From assembly GCA_963662175.1 (NCBI GenBank), contig OY759217.1, positions 11,658,562 through 11,722,561 on the forward strand: a stretch of DNA of 64,000 nt. The letters run 5' to 3'. Made by a program: the position numbers and the translations under genes. The notes beneath the pieces were generated by a model. The model saw only the letters and a list, made by a program, of their open reading frames with translations. It did no database searches and was not told the origin of the DNA. This document shows positions 34,304 through 45,479 of this stretch, one piece after another; position 1 is the stretch's first letter, and every line of letters begins with the position of its first letter. The stretch comes from Aradus depressus (taxonomy: Eukaryota > Arthropoda > Insecta > Hemiptera > Aradidae).

Positions 34304-34957
34304 GTGATGTAAAAAAATTTACACACATTGTAATTATTAATATATGATAAAATTAATCATATTTGTGCGTATAAAAACAGCTGTTAGGAGTGAAGTAACT
34401 TAATTAGTGAATAAATATATGAAGTCGCATTTTGTTTTAAAACGAAATATGAACAAGAAATGAATGGAGAAAAAGAGACGATCAGCTGTTCGAACAAGAT
34501 GGAATAGTCTGAGTTGTGTTGTGGAGGTGAGAAGTCTGGGAGTGATGTGAAGGTGGACAACCTAGGAGTGAGAAAAGTGTTTAGGCTTAAGATGTGATGA
34601 ACCAAAAAGGAGTGAAATAACAGTAAAATCGATGCGTAAAGGTACTTTTATTTATTTATATGTAAATATATATGCTCAAAATAACATTGATTTAAAGAAT
34701 GGCCACAATATTTATAAAGAAAAGAGACTAAAATAGATGTAGAAATTAGTTTGTAAGATTTTTTTTTTTTATATTGATATTTTGAATTTATTTAAGTAAA
34801 ATAAACCCAAATAATTGTTTTCTTATTCTATGCTATTCATTTTCCCTCTTAACCCAGTAAGATAATTTATACCTTTGGATTAGATTTAATTAACATTTTT
34901 GCAAATTCAGAAAAACAAGATGGCATCTCTTTAGTAAATTTAAAAGAAATCCAAATG
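34304..34957 (+). repeat. I7 interspersed repeat, part 1 of a copy split by a palindrome
   Basis: It starts with 'gtgatgtaaaaaaatttaca' and contains 'aaaacagctgttaggagtg', 'tgaataaatatatgaagt' and 'aagaatggccacaatattta'. It continues after the inserted palindrome at 35239. Confidence 0.7.
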
Positions 34958-34967
34958 AAAAATTTGT

Positions 34968-35238
34968 TATATAATCTAAGGGGTTAGTTCCGCCAGTAAA
35001 TATGTTACTGTTGTCATACCTTTCGGTGGATACCGTCGTCACTGGCTGCTGGTCGAGTACTGTGAGCGAGCGCTTTCGATGTAAAGACATCATCTTCAAG
35101 TCACTGTTAATGATGTTTTCACCACAGTACAACATTAACAGTGGCTTGAAGATGATGTCTTTACATCGAAAGCGCTCGCCCACAGTACTCGACCAGCAGC
35201 CAGTGACGACGGTATCCACCGAAAGGTATGACAACAGT
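34968..35238. mobile_element. small inverted Penelope-like relic
   Basis: Two ~110-bp arms (about 35005-35118 and 35124-35238) are near-perfect reverse complements. A 37-bp extension lies only on the left. A 10-bp direct repeat 'aaaaatttgt' (34958-34967, 35239-35248) flanks the insert, and the I7 repeat continues on both sides. Both arms carry 'gatgatgtctttacatcgaa', a hairpin followed by GAAA (minus copy 35073-35096, plus copy 35151-35172). Inverted arms, one-sided extension and a >9-bp duplication match the larger Penelope-like element at 46412-48593. Confidence 0.65.
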
Positions 35239-35385
35239 AAAAATTTGTCAATTGAATTTTTTTTAAATAGATCCACTTTCTTCAAAGTTACACATCTTGA
35301 ACTTTCGATATTTTTCAGGACCCTTTTCGGAAATACTGTAGAAATCAAGATTTAGTAGAAGACCAGCTATAATTTCTACATTTTA
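35239..35385 (+). repeat. I7 interspersed repeat, part 2
   Basis: It resumes with 'caattgaattttttttaaat' and runs through 'gaactttcgatatttttcag' to 'gaccagctataatttctaca', the family 3' end as at 60193. Confidence 0.7.
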
Positions 35386-35442
35386 CATAAGAATTATATA
35401 AAATAAAATTAATAAATATAAAATTAAAATAATTTAAATAAT

Positions 35443-35445
<3 letters not shown>

Positions 35446-35480
<35 letters not shown>
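35446..35480. repeat. (AT)n microsatellite
   Basis: An uninterrupted run of TA/AT dinucleotides of about 35 bases. Confidence 0.95.
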
Positions 35481-35484
<4 letters not shown>

Positions 35485-35990
35485 TGTATATATAATTTTA
35501 CGCCCTTCTATGCAAGAACAGGAGCTGACTGACACATATATGTAATCTGTTTACTATGCCTCAGTTCTTATGCGTCTCAGGTCCGATACATCTTTTACCC
35601 TCAAAGCTTTTTCGTAATAACATTTGGAAGGAAAGAGCCTCTCTGGTATCGGAAATGTCATCGGAAATATCATTTTTATGCGTTATCTTGCAAGATTGCC
35701 AACGAGGAAAAGGGGAGAGAAAAAAAAAATACACTGATATTGTCTGACACCTTTAGAAGAAGCGGTGGTAAGGGGTTCCAAGAGTCAGACAACGTTAAAT
35801 CGTTATCTAACAGAAAGTCTGTCTTGGTGAGTTTGTTTAAAAAGTTCTCCAACATTTATTACTTTCTTATACCTATCTTTATAGTATAAAGAAGTATTTT
35901 CAAAAAATGCAAAATTCCGCGATCGAGGTTTTAATGGATTTTTACGTTTCAAGGCCCTCTTGAAATCGTTTTGACCATTTTTACGATGAT
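35481..35990. other. no recognised feature
   Basis: A 63-codon frame (35556-35747) has no domain or splice context. I see no repeat homology within the window. Confidence 0.35.
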
Positions 35991-36660
35991 GTCTGTCTAT
36001 GTGATTGGAAAGTTGTGAGTGCTCTTCCGCTGAAGTGATTGTAGCTATGAACCTAAAATATGGAATGAAGGAGTTGGGTACATATCGTCGGCCTTGTAAG
36101 CGACATTTTTCCGAAAATCGTTTTTTTTTTTAACAAAAAAAAACTCTATTTATCTAGTGGTACGAATACGGGGGAAAGAAATGGGAATGAAATTGTGGGG
36201 AAATCTCGTAACTCCGTCAAATACGTTAATTCTTTACTTGCATTTGCAAACTAGCTTAAAAACAATTCATGGCATGCATATACATCTCAATCAATACAAA
36301 TGTCGAAAAAATTGAGGGTTTTTATAAAGACTATTTTTTTAATCAGTTTTGTCTCTCCTGTAAAGTTGGCTTTTTGCAGATATGAGGTACCACGTTTAGA
36401 CCGACGATATGCTAACTTAGATCTGATTGGATTTTTGCCGAAATCAGATGAAAATTGCTAATAGATATCTTATATTTATGACCTATTCAAAAATATTTTC
36501 GAGTAATAGTTGTAGAGAAAATTAAAATAATTATTTTATATGATATACGATTTTTCACAGGTCGTCTGGTTTTCGTAATACATGCCGAAAACTGTTCTGA
36601 AATGTAGTTTTGAAACACATATTCTTGAAATGTAGTTTTGAAACACATATTCAGAACCCC
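35991..36660 (+). repeat. old interspersed repeat, copy 1
   Basis: It shares with 37240-37620 the phrases 'tatgtgattggaaagttgtg', 'agctatgaac', 'tgaaatgtagttttgaaaca' and 'atgccgaaaac'. A 25-bp tandem duplication ('aaatgtagttttgaaacaca' twice) lies at 36600-36650. The family is not recognised. Confidence 0.55.
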
Positions 36661-37239
36661 AAGAAAACGACTACGATTAATTTTACACGAAATCAAAATG
36701 GTAGAGGGAGGGGGACCCCGAGAGAGGCAGGATGGAAACCCAATTCAAAATCCCCTCCGAACTGCTGTAACTATGAATATATCGCAACGAAAATCAATAT
36801 GCGAATCCAATTCTTTATAAGTAGATCAACATGGGAGAGGGAGAGAGAAAGAGAGATAATAAAGCGAGAGAGAAGGAGAGAAAGTGTCGTAAAGATCATG
36901 TGTTGCCAAAGAAAGTGCCTTATTTGAAAAAGCCAAGTGTCTTTTTGTCTTAAATATAAGTACAAAAGAGAGTTGCCTTAAAGAGAGAATTGGTGCCTTA
37001 TTTCACTTGAGAAGTGTTGGGGACTTAGTTTCGAAGCGCCTCATCTCTATTGCCTGGCAGGCACAATGATTGAAGTGTTCCCCTAATCCCCCAGGTAAAC
37101 TTCGAAGTCCAAAATACCGTTTATTCCCCATTGTGGTGTACAATTGAACTGTCGGATAAAATTTTTCCATCCCGTCTAAAAAAACACTCGTGATTCCCGT
37201 TAGTAATTTGCTCGAATTTTTTTTACGCATGGGTTCAAC
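36661..37239. other. GA-rich and unclassified sequence
   Basis: A purine-rich stretch (36828-36885, GAGA repeats) produces low-complexity frames on both strands. The rest shows no repeat homology or credible coding. Confidence 0.4.
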
Positions 37240-37620
37240 GGTTTTTTATGTTTCAATGACGACTGAATATTGACCATTTTTGCGCTAATGTCTGTGAGTG
37301 TATGTGATTGGAAGGTTGTGAGTGGTTTAACGTAGAAACGACTGCAGCTATGAACTTGAAATTTGGAATGAAGAAATCACATGTGACAACTTGATCTCAT
37401 TAGATTAGACGAAAAATGTCATTTCGATTCGAGGGCTAAGTATATTTTATTGGGTACATAAGCGGTACCCAATAAAATATACTTAGCCCTTTATTTATGA
37501 CCTAACAAATATCTTTTCAAGTCAAAGTTGTTGAGAACTGGATTTTGACTTTGAGATACATGCCGAAAACCGTCCTGAAGTGTCGTTTTGAAACACATAT
37601 TTTCAGACTTTTCCTTGAGT
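37240..37620 (+). repeat. old interspersed repeat, copy 2, with an inserted hairpin
   Basis: It matches copy 1 (35991-36660) in the same orientation. A perfect hairpin (37432-37490) interrupts it. Confidence 0.55.
37432..37490. repeat. perfect 26-bp-arm hairpin
   Basis: The arms are 'agggctaagtatattttatt'+gggtac and the exact reverse complement, around a 7-nt loop (ataagcg). Perfect symmetry in otherwise decayed sequence implies recent origin. Confidence 0.9.
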
Positions 37621-37680
37621 TACCCGAAAACAGTTAGTTCTATCGAAAAATAAGTTTTACTAAAAGTATTCTTTTATTAA

Positions 37681-37960
37681 GTATTTTTATTGGTCTTAGT
37701 GAAGCAGGGGCGGCTGCGATGGCTGGGGCATATACAGAGGATGGAACCGGACAGATTGCCGAGGAGGATACTGGAGGGACACCAGGAAGAACAAAAAAGA
37801 AGAGGTAGACCCCGCTTACGTTGGCTGGAGGACGTGGAGGACGACCTCAGAACGATGGGTATGAGAAGATGGAGACGGGAGGCCGAGGATAGAGAAGAAT
37901 GGCAGAAGATCGTTGCGGAGGCCCAGGTTCTACAAGGACCGTAAAGTAAGTAATGTAAAG
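37681..37960 (+). pseudogene. 5'-truncated LINE, reverse-transcriptase C-terminal tail
   Basis: The plus strand encodes about 84 residues of an RT C-terminal basic tail (GRLRWLGHIQRMEPDRLP, RGRPRLRWLEDVEDDLRTM, REEWQKIVAEAQVLQGP), followed by a stop and a short 3' end with TAAAG repeats. It is flanked by 'taaaagtattcttttattaa' (37661-37680) and the same with one T missing (37961-37979), a target-site duplication. The family resembles that of 598-848. The tail frame is still open, so the insertion is fairly young, but it has no RT core and cannot be active. Confidence 0.85.
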
Positions 37961-37979
37961 TAAAAGTATTCTTTATTAA

Positions 37980-38499
37980 ATTTCCAATCTCTAATGTGTC
38001 CTTAGATTAGATGTGGACCAATGAAGAATGTAAATTTATATTTCCGTACTGATAATTCTTTATAATCAATAAAATTAGTCATTCATAGCTAGTAAATAGA
38101 ATTTAAAATGACCTTGAAGAAACTCTCCAGACTAAAAGTAAGGATTATTCGAACGTTTTTAATTGGTTGGTTCAAGTAATTTGGAACAAAATTTCGGTAG
38201 AAGTTTTGAGCTAGTGTAGAAATGGGCCAAAGTTAGATTTGATGAGACTGTACAAGTTTTACTGTCAGAACAATACCAACACACCTGACCAAGTTCTCAG
38301 TTGCACGTACTGACTTCTGCAAAGACGAGGCCCTCCATTCTGATGTGCCTCCCTCAGGCGTTTGAGGATATAGTCCCTTATGTAGAGTGTATCACACTGT
38401 TACAGGGACTTGAAATGTTTTTCAAAATTATTTCTACTCTTAAGAACACCATAACTTTATATGTTTATAAAAAAAAGGTGAATAGTCAGCTATGTACTT
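37980..38499. other. no recognised feature
   Basis: AT-rich sequence. The 92-codon frame at 38301-38579 crosses into an R140 repeat and has no recognisable domain. Confidence 0.35.
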
Positions 38500-38830
38500 C
38501 CCCACCACGAATCAATCAACTAAGTTTTTGCTCTCCCTCCGATACCAGTAGACCGTTAGAGACAAAAACCTATAGTTGACTTACGTAGGTACTTTTGAAT
38601 GCTTGTACTAAATTTGTTGTCGATACATTCATTACATCGACAGTTATTGGGGTTTTTGTGTCGAGCCTACCATTATCTTAGGCCGATTTCGCTGAAAGTT
38701 GATTTGTCCGTTTCGTCGTTATGAGGTTCTGGATATACATATAAACTTGTCAAGTTCACAGACCCACAGACAGACTATTTCCGTGTCATTAAATACATTA
38801 TTTCGGCAGTTACTAAGGCTTATGTGTTGA
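38500..38830 (-). repeat. R140-family copy
   Basis: Read on the minus strand it has 'ggagggagagcaaaaac', 'catcagtataagtcaac'-type and 'gtaatgaatgtatcgacaac' phrases in the family order. It is non-coding. Confidence 0.5.
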
Positions 38831-38953
38831 CAAACAGAACTTTTTTTTTTTTAATTTTTGGAAGCAGAGGGTCAGAAAAGATGAAATTCCGTTCAAAACT
38901 CAACTTTGAATTTTTGACCGATTACATAACTTTCACGATATTCGTGTGGCTGA

Positions 38954-38975
38954 GGGGGGGGGGGGGGGGGGGGGG
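38954..38975. repeat. poly-G run (22)
   Basis: An uninterrupted G homopolymer in AT-rich DNA. Its exact length in an assembly is unreliable. Confidence 0.9.
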
Positions 38976-39336
38976 AGTGCAATATGACGCCTCTTCTCTT
39001 TTGGTAGACGTTGATTAAAGGACTGGATAACAAAATGAAAGAAGAACAACACTTCTTGATCAATCCCGAACAGTGATCGGGTTTCTAACAGGAAAGAAAA
39101 TATCTCTTTATAATGTATCTTGTTCGTATCCATTCTGCAGGAGATGGGAAGGGATGGAGGAAACCACGCAACACATTCTTGGCAAATGTAAAGGTTATTC
39201 GCACTTCCTCAATTGATAATCTTCGCTAAGGCGTTCCCCAAACCAGACAAAGCTCTTCGAAAGAGGTAGCAGAGTAGATACTATGGAGGGATTGTTATAT
39301 AGGTCTTCAGGTTATAGATAACATTGATACAAACAC

Positions 39337-39395
39337 CCAATCTGTAAAAACATGGTTGGTACTAAAAAGTCCTGTTATGGCCACATCACTTGTTT
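39337..39395. repeat. copy of a short motif shared with the Penelope target region
   Basis: 'aatctgtaaaaacatggttg' followed by 'agtcctgttatggccacatc' recurs in inverse orientation at 46209-46260 and in part at 48598-48640 and 55297-55315. It may be the end of an unnamed foldback element. Confidence 0.5.
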
Positions 39396-39578
39396 TTTCT
39401 TTATTTATTTATAACAATACTTTTTAATTTGAAAAAAAAAAAAAAAACATTTTAAAATTCATTGCCATGATTTACAATTTAAACATTACTTTGAACTATT
39501 TCCTAAGGGAATTTATTGTCCATTCATTGGATCGCTAAAACGTTGATTGTATTGGAACTATCTCAAATCTGAGAGAAT

Positions 39579-39816
39579 GTGATTTCATTCATTCATTCAC
39601 AATGGCGCGACAACCCACTAGTGAGTCAAGGGCTCCTCCAACAGTCAGTGTCCCCCATCCTGACACCTCAGCTTCGGCCTCCCCCACGCGTCTTGTTCCG
39701 TAAAGCCAGTCCGACATTGTCTTCCTCGGGATCTCATGTTCGCCCATCCTAAGTCTTCCCAGCCTGATGACCTTTACAACGTCCGGTTCCTGAGTTGGTT
39801 AGTGCGTCGTCTCCAG
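39579..39816 (-). pseudogene. 5'-truncated LINE tail with (AATG)n end
   Basis: The minus strand carries a degenerate RT C-terminal tail (VIRLGRLRMGEHEIPRKTM, then GTRRVGEAEAEV, then GCRAIVNE), lacking the RT core. The 3' end is an AATG repeat (39586-39600 on the plus strand). An 11-bp direct repeat 'tctgagagaat' (39568-39578, 39817-39827) flanks it. It belongs to a different family from 598 and 37681, judged by the tail repeat. Confidence 0.78.
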
Positions 39817-39827
39817 TCTGAGAGAAT

Positions 39828-40454
39828 TCTGATAGATGGAAATGTAATAAGAAACATTTTTCAATGAGGATCAATTTTTCGATAGGACTAACCATTTTTT
39901 TGAGAAAATCAAACAAACATCTAAAAAAATGTATTTCAAGAAGTTATTTTCGGACGGCTTTCGATATTTTATTCACAAACCGAGAGGCCTTCGCAAAACT
40001 GTATTTCTTATAACATGTTCTCATTAGTTTATTCTCTTTAATTTTTATTTGAAAAGATTTTCGATTACGTCTTAAATATAAGTGGTATCTTTTAAAATGT
40101 ATCCGACCAAAATCTAATCTGATCTAAGTGTAGCACTTGTGACATATTCATTTCAAATTGCATATTCAATGCTGCTATCGTACCTCATAGAGCTTTAATT
40201 AGTAGTGTTCAGAAGGCTTTTTATTTAAATAACATTTTTAAATAGGTACAATTTTTTCAATAATAGGTACGAACTACGATTTATTGTTTATCTGTAATTA
40301 AAAACTAGAGGCGAGGAAGCGCTCCTAGTCAATAAATGTAAGCCGAATTGAACTGAGAACCGATGACATGACCCGCTCTAACCTTCTAACAATAACAAAC
40401 GTTATTTTCAAATTATATTACTCATTTATGTTAAAGTTTTAGTTGTGTTGTAAA
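39828..40454. other. no recognised feature
   Basis: AT-rich sequence without repeat homology inside the window or a credible frame. Confidence 0.35.
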
Positions 40455-40790
40455 ATGCCCAAACGAACTATCAGAGATTTTTTCACATCTAACAAAAAAA
40501 TTAAAACTCCAGAAACCACACAGGAGAATGAAGATACCTTGGCTAATTCATCAAAAAAAAAGGTAAAGAAAAAAACGATTTTATAACCAAATGTGGGAAA
40601 ATTATTACTCTTGGCTTTATATTGATACCCAACGTGATGAAACATGCAGTAAACGATTCCGTATTATTCGTTAGCACTAGAGGAACTTTTGTCAGAACAC
40701 CATTTCAAAACTTCAAAAAAGGACTAGTTAAAGATGGCAAATTAAATAAACATACATACTCTGCTTCACATATTCGTAGTGTCGAACAAT
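40455..40790 (+). pseudogene. hAT-like transposase N-terminal fragment
   Basis: It begins MPKRTIRDFFTSNKKIKTP (40455), the K-R-T-I-x-x-F-F start common in hAT-type transposases that carry a TTF/BED-like zinc finger. A stop follows at 40584-40586. Shifted frames then read MWENYYSWLYIDTQRDETC and, further on, RGTFVRTPFQNFKKGLVKD and NKHTYSASHIRSV, which resemble the W...C and N-F-K-K...H...H parts of that zinc finger. The catalytic part is absent. Family assignment rests on motif recognition only. Confidence 0.5.
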
Positions 40791-41389
40791 AAAGCTTGTA
40801 AAAACATTTGTATTTATTTTAAATGTTAATAATATGTATATTTTTTAAAAATCCATATTGAATGTATCTCAAGTAACAAAATATTACTATATGTATTATG
40901 GTGTATTTCTTTAAACAACTGGCTACTTTATATTGTTATTATCCCCCATTAAAATGCCCCCCCCCCCACCTGGAAAAAATTTCTGAATTCAACACTAATT
41001 CTAATCACATACACACACACAAATACATGGTGAAATTGGTCCTTGAAACATTGAAATTCCTTTGAAAAACCGATCTCGGATTTTTGCACCATTACAATAC
41101 ATACATCCTTATACATTTATTATAAGGACGAAATTACCATAATACTTGAGCGATAGTCGCTCCCTTGTAGATTTATAACACGTATTGGTGGTAATCTGAT
41201 GTGGTGAGTTAAGGGTTGGTTGGAAATGTTATATTTTGTCGTAATGGGGAGGATTAGAGTTTTATGGTAGCAATAAACGAGATGAATCCTAGCAGCCCCA
41301 TCCCTTCGTCCTAACAAAGCGCCCTTAGATCAAGAGGATCAGCAGTGAAGACTTGTGGAATTTCCTGGGGCCTGTTTTACTCGCCCAGA
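40791..41389. other. no recognised feature
   Basis: AT-rich sequence with a C-run (about 40957-40969). A 65-codon minus-strand frame (41120-41317) has no recognisable domain. Confidence 0.35.
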
Positions 41390-41640
41390 TATACTATAGT
41401 ATAAAGTATAGGGGAAGTTATGTGAAAAATTCGATGCGGAGTTTTCAACAAAATTTCATGTTTTCCGACTTCCAGATTCCAAATATGAAAAAAAAAAATT
41501 CTGCTTGTGCATATGTGTGGTGTATCTCTGTGAACACGATAACTCCCGAAAGAATGAATGGTTCGACATGAAATTTTATATGAAAAAAGTATAACTCATA
41601 AAGGAATTAATTTATTTTAATGCCCTTCCCCACTTCTTGT
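41390..41640 (+). repeat. R140-family 5' end
   Basis: It starts 'ataaagtataggggaagtta' and continues 'tccgacttccagattccaaa', 'gaacacgataactcccg' and 'gaatggttcgacatgaaa', the 5' module also seen at 1466 and 58529. Confidence 0.6.
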
Positions 41641-41954
41641 AGTCAATAGATACATTAAAAAAATTTAAATTTGAACTAAAAATGTTCATGTTAGAGGAAA
41701 CCCTATACATGGAAACGGAATTTTATTCTCACTGTTCAAAAAGAATAATATAATCACAATAAAGAATCATGTTTCATATCCAAAAACATTATTTGATACA
41801 AAGCTTTCTTTTTTATTTTTTGGGCAGAGTTCCTCCACTCCTTAAAGGTCAGTCGAATGTACCTTATTGTTTTATTTATTCATTTATATTTTTTTATTTA
41901 TTTAGACTTTTTTATACATTCATTTATAATTGATAAATATATATATATGTGACC

Positions 41955-41984
41955 TGTTGATGGGACGTAAGAACGTCTCGAAAC
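41955..41984 (+). other. hammerhead-like hairpin motif
   Basis: 'ctgttgatgg' is followed by a 5-6-bp hairpin (GACGT-aaga-ACGTC) and then 'tcgaaac'. The order of a UGAUG box, hairpin and GAAA matches the motif found in the Penelope-like ends in this window. Two of the seven core bases differ from the canonical CUGANGA, so cleavage is unlikely. Confidence 0.4.
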
Positions 41985-42299
41985 ATCGCTGGGATAAAAA
42001 CACTTCCGAAGAGTTTTTTTTGAAAAATAGTTAACTTAATTTTTATTAAATTGAAAAATATGTACTTTGAACGTATCTTGTATTAATTTTGTTTATGTAC
42101 TCATATATTTTTAAGTATTTATTTGTTCAGTTTTTATTAATTTCATTTTACTTTTTTTTAATAGTTTTGTTATTACTACTAATCATAGATGTGTTAGACT
42201 CAAGTAGTTATAGTATAGTAATTTATAAGCTATCTTATTGTATAAATTCTTTTGACGTATCCTATTACCATGTATTGGTTTAACGGAAATAAATTTATT

Positions 42300-42900
42300 A
42301 TTATAATGTGAATCCAGAACCCTCAAATGACACCTATTGATTGTTAGCCAAATTGACTAAAGGGAAGAGAAGGATTAGGGGGGAAGAGACTTAACACAAA
42401 ATCTCTAATAACTGCCGATAGAATGAATATACAGGCACAAACTTTTATATGTGTGATCTGAACCCCATAAGGACAACAACTAATGATTTTGAGCTAAATC
42501 GGCTTGAGGGAAGGGGGGATTAGATGAGAAGCTACTCAACAACTCTAATAACAGCTGTTGTAATGAATATGTCCACACAAATTTTTATATGTGAGTTTAA
42601 AATCTCATAAGGACGACACTTATTAATTTTCAGCGGAATCGGCAGAAGGGATCAGAGGGGGGCTCAACTCAAAATACCCAATATAGTGAATGTATCGACA
42701 TGAATTTCATATTTGAAGTCACAGCCGAAAAAGGACATAACTTGTCAAATTGCAGCGATATCGACAGAAGGGGGAAGGGGGTGCAGGAGAGAATGATCAA
42801 TTCAAAAGATCAAATAATTGCCGATGTAATATATCGACACAAAATTTAGTACGAAGAATCAGAATTATTTTTTTTAACCAAAACGGTCGATTGGCATTCG
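42300..42900 (+). repeat. R140-family tandem units (about four)
   Basis: Successive units of about 120-150 bp each contain 'aaggacgacac..attaattt', 'cagcggaatcggcagaag' and 'aactgccg..gtaatgaat' variants. They are diverged and non-coding. Confidence 0.65.
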
Positions 42901-43329
42901 AGCGAAAAATTAATTTAATAATTCGTGATGTGGAAATATATTATCGGTTTCACGAAGGAATTTTTCTATAATGTATGAAGATTTAGAATACATTGCTAGC
43001 ACATTATGTCTGAGAGGTAAACACATAATGACAGAGTGGAGTACGTAACGACGAGGCCGGGGTTTATGTGGTGGGCAGATTAAAGCAGAGAGTGCCAACC
43101 TCTGTCATTATTTCTCCAGGGAGAACATATAAAAGAGGTCACAACTCATTAGAGGAACAGAGCTCAGAGGTTCACATCAAAGAGGGGCTATGTCTTCTGG
43201 GAGAGGGCTTTAGGTAGGGCACAGGGACTTCAGAGGAGCAGCCGTTAAAACAAACATCCTTTTTGACAAGAAAAAAAAACATGTCGTCCTTCACTAAACT
43301 TTATACTTACCAGAGATCATCATAGGTAG
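42901..43329. other. no recognised feature
   Basis: Mixed sequence with no frame above 70 codons that shows a domain and no shared repeat. Confidence 0.35.
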
Positions 43330-43690
43330 AAATAGGAGGGTTGGAGGAGAGGCTAAGGTGGAGATAGGAGGTGGGGTGGGAAGGGGGCTAGGGTGGAGAT
43401 AGAAGGTGGGGTGGGAGGAGGGGCCAGGGTGGAGATAGGATGTGGGATGGGAGAGGCTAAGGTGGAGATAGGAGGTGGGGCGGGAGGAGAGGCTAAGGTG
43501 GAGATAGGAGGTGGGGTGGGAGGAGAGACTAAGGTGGAGATAGGAGGTGGGGTGGGAGGAGAGACTAAGGTGGAGTTAGGAGGTGGGGTGGGAGGAGAGG
43601 CTAAGGTTGAGATAGAAGTTGGGGGGGGAGGGGGGGGGGGCTAGGGTGGAGATAGGAGGTGGGGTAAGAAGAGAGGCTAAGGTGGAGAAA
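43330..43690 (+). repeat. G-rich minisatellite, 36-bp unit
   Basis: About ten copies of a unit close to 'aaggtggagataggaggtgg' + 'ggtgggaggagaggct' follow one another. The period is a multiple of three, so an 83-codon frame rich in G, V and E runs through it; that frame is not a gene. Confidence 0.9.
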
Positions 43691-44217
43691 ATTTAGGGGT
43701 CGACCAATTTTAATTTACAAGAAATTTTGTAAAAAATTCAGCCTGTTTATGTCTGATAAAAAAGTAATAAGTTATAAATGGTGGGGGGGGGGGGGGAGGG
43801 GGGCGGCTGATTGCCTGCACTCCTTTAATCCCCCCTCATTCATTTATCTTCCCTGATTCCCTGAATGGTAATAGTTTATTTACACACATTGATCCCGCCT
43901 CACATGCATACTAAATACTGCTGACGGTTCACAGCGCATCCATATCCCCGCTCCCCATTATTCCATTTCGATTTTCACATTCTAATTTGTAGTTTGTTGT
44001 TTATGTTGGCTTTAGTCGCCCAATTCCGTCAATTACTAAAATTTCTATTGAAAATCAGGACTGATTAAACGGAAATGTCTATTCGGCGAAACATCAAATT
44101 AGTCAAACTAGATTAGGGTGAAGTAGCAATATGGCGTGGTGCATTTTCCTCAGGGAGATGATCCCTTTATAGGTTCCTTCGGAAGAGGATTTCTGCAATA
44201 ATTTTTATTTCTATTTA
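43691..44217. other. no recognised feature; G-run
   Basis: A near-pure G run lies at about 43783-43802. Otherwise unclassified sequence. Confidence 0.4.
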
Positions 44218-44862
44218 TCATATATATATAAAGCTGAAAATGTCTGTGCGTTGTACCGCTATAACTCACGAACGGGTTGATGGATTTGATTAATTTTTTT
44301 TTAAATGTATGTATTAGTACCTCAATATCTGGTCCATCCCAGCATCCACCCACGCAAAACCACTGCAATGATTAATGAGGAATCTTTTTGAATAGATAAG
44401 TTTTATCTACCGGAAGGTTAAGGTCTATTTTTTAATCAACCCCTGGTCCATCCCAGCATCCACTCACGCAATCTTTGTAACTCGAAAACCATTGCAACGA
44501 TTAATGAGAAATCTTTTTGAATAAATTAGTTTTAGCTCCAGGATGGTTGAAGTCTATGTTTTAATCAACCTGGTGGTCACAAGCGTTCTCAAGTACGCAC
44601 TGGCTAGGACGTCCACTGATGCTAAGTATTCACTAGCTGTGGTTTCCGCCGTTGAATGGCGCGTACTAGACATGGTGCCCAGGGGTCCTAAAAACTTACT
44701 AGCTGGGATGTCTGCCGTTGAAGGACTGTAAGCGTTATTCCGTATGAATAATTGAAAATTATAACATCATGAATGTACTATTGAAGAATTGAAATGGATT
44801 CGAACGAGAGATATTAGGAGAAAAGTCAAAGTTCCCCGGGCAACGCCGGGTATTACTGCTAG
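44218..44862 (+). mobile_element. short non-autonomous Helitron (645 bp)
   Basis: Preceded by A, it starts 'tcatatatatataaagctga', a variant 5' leader. It shares the conserved 3' block with the large Helitrons ('gtactcactggctagga'-type through 'ccgtatgaataattgaaaat') and ends with hairpin 'ccccgggcaacgccggg', 'tattactg' and CTAG (44859-44862), followed by T. It has neither G-rich nor long 66-bp arrays, so it shows the simple form of the family with a different 5' half. Confidence 0.88.
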
Positions 44863-45309
44863 TATAATATATAAATTATTAGCGATTTAAAAAATGACGA
44901 AACTCTGTTTTTTGAATATATAAGAATGTCCAAACGAACATTCTATTACCTTATCCAGAAAGTAATCCCTCGCTTGATTTAGCTGCCAAGATTATTGCCT
45001 GTCCTACTTCTTTCATAGTTTCTTCGTAATTTTACTATTTTTAAAATCATTACGTCGGTCATTCCACAAACATGTACACAAAAAAATGGAACAGTATACA
45101 GGAAATATAATATAAATATATTTCTGTTATTAACAAAAAAAACAGTACGTATTACTTCTAAACTGTTGTAAATTGGTTGTCAACATAGAAGAGATTTTGT
45201 AAAGAGCTAACGAACATAAGAAAATTCTTGAAAGTAATTAAATTATTAAAGTTGGGGGAGGAGTAAAGTTTGGATGGCACCGAACGAAAGGACTAAAGCC
45301 AAAAGTTAG

Positions 45310-45312
<3 letters not shown>
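44863..45312. other. no recognised feature
   Basis: AT-rich sequence with no repeat homology or reading frame to support. Confidence 0.35.

Positions 45313-45340
<28 letters not shown>
45313..45340. repeat. poly-G run (28)
   Basis: An uninterrupted G homopolymer; the assembled length is unreliable. Confidence 0.9.
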
Positions 45341-45479
45341 TAAATTTAGGGGGGTCCCCGGAGACATCTTTCCATCCGTCAAAATAACAGTCACCACTCC
45401 GGAAGTATCACCACTTGATGTCTTCCAATCTCCATCCAAGATGTAGGTCAATGGGAATATAGAGGTCTAAAGACCCCCA

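Noticed and set aside
35002..35355. 117- and 152-codon frames on both strands as genes
   Set aside because: Both are the two arms of the palindrome, so the same peptide appears in mirror position.
36771..36965. 64-codon minus-strand frame with serine/leucine runs
   Set aside because: It is the complement of a GAGA-rich simple repeat.
43393..43644. G/V/E-rich 83-codon frame
   Set aside because: It is the 36-bp minisatellite in translation.
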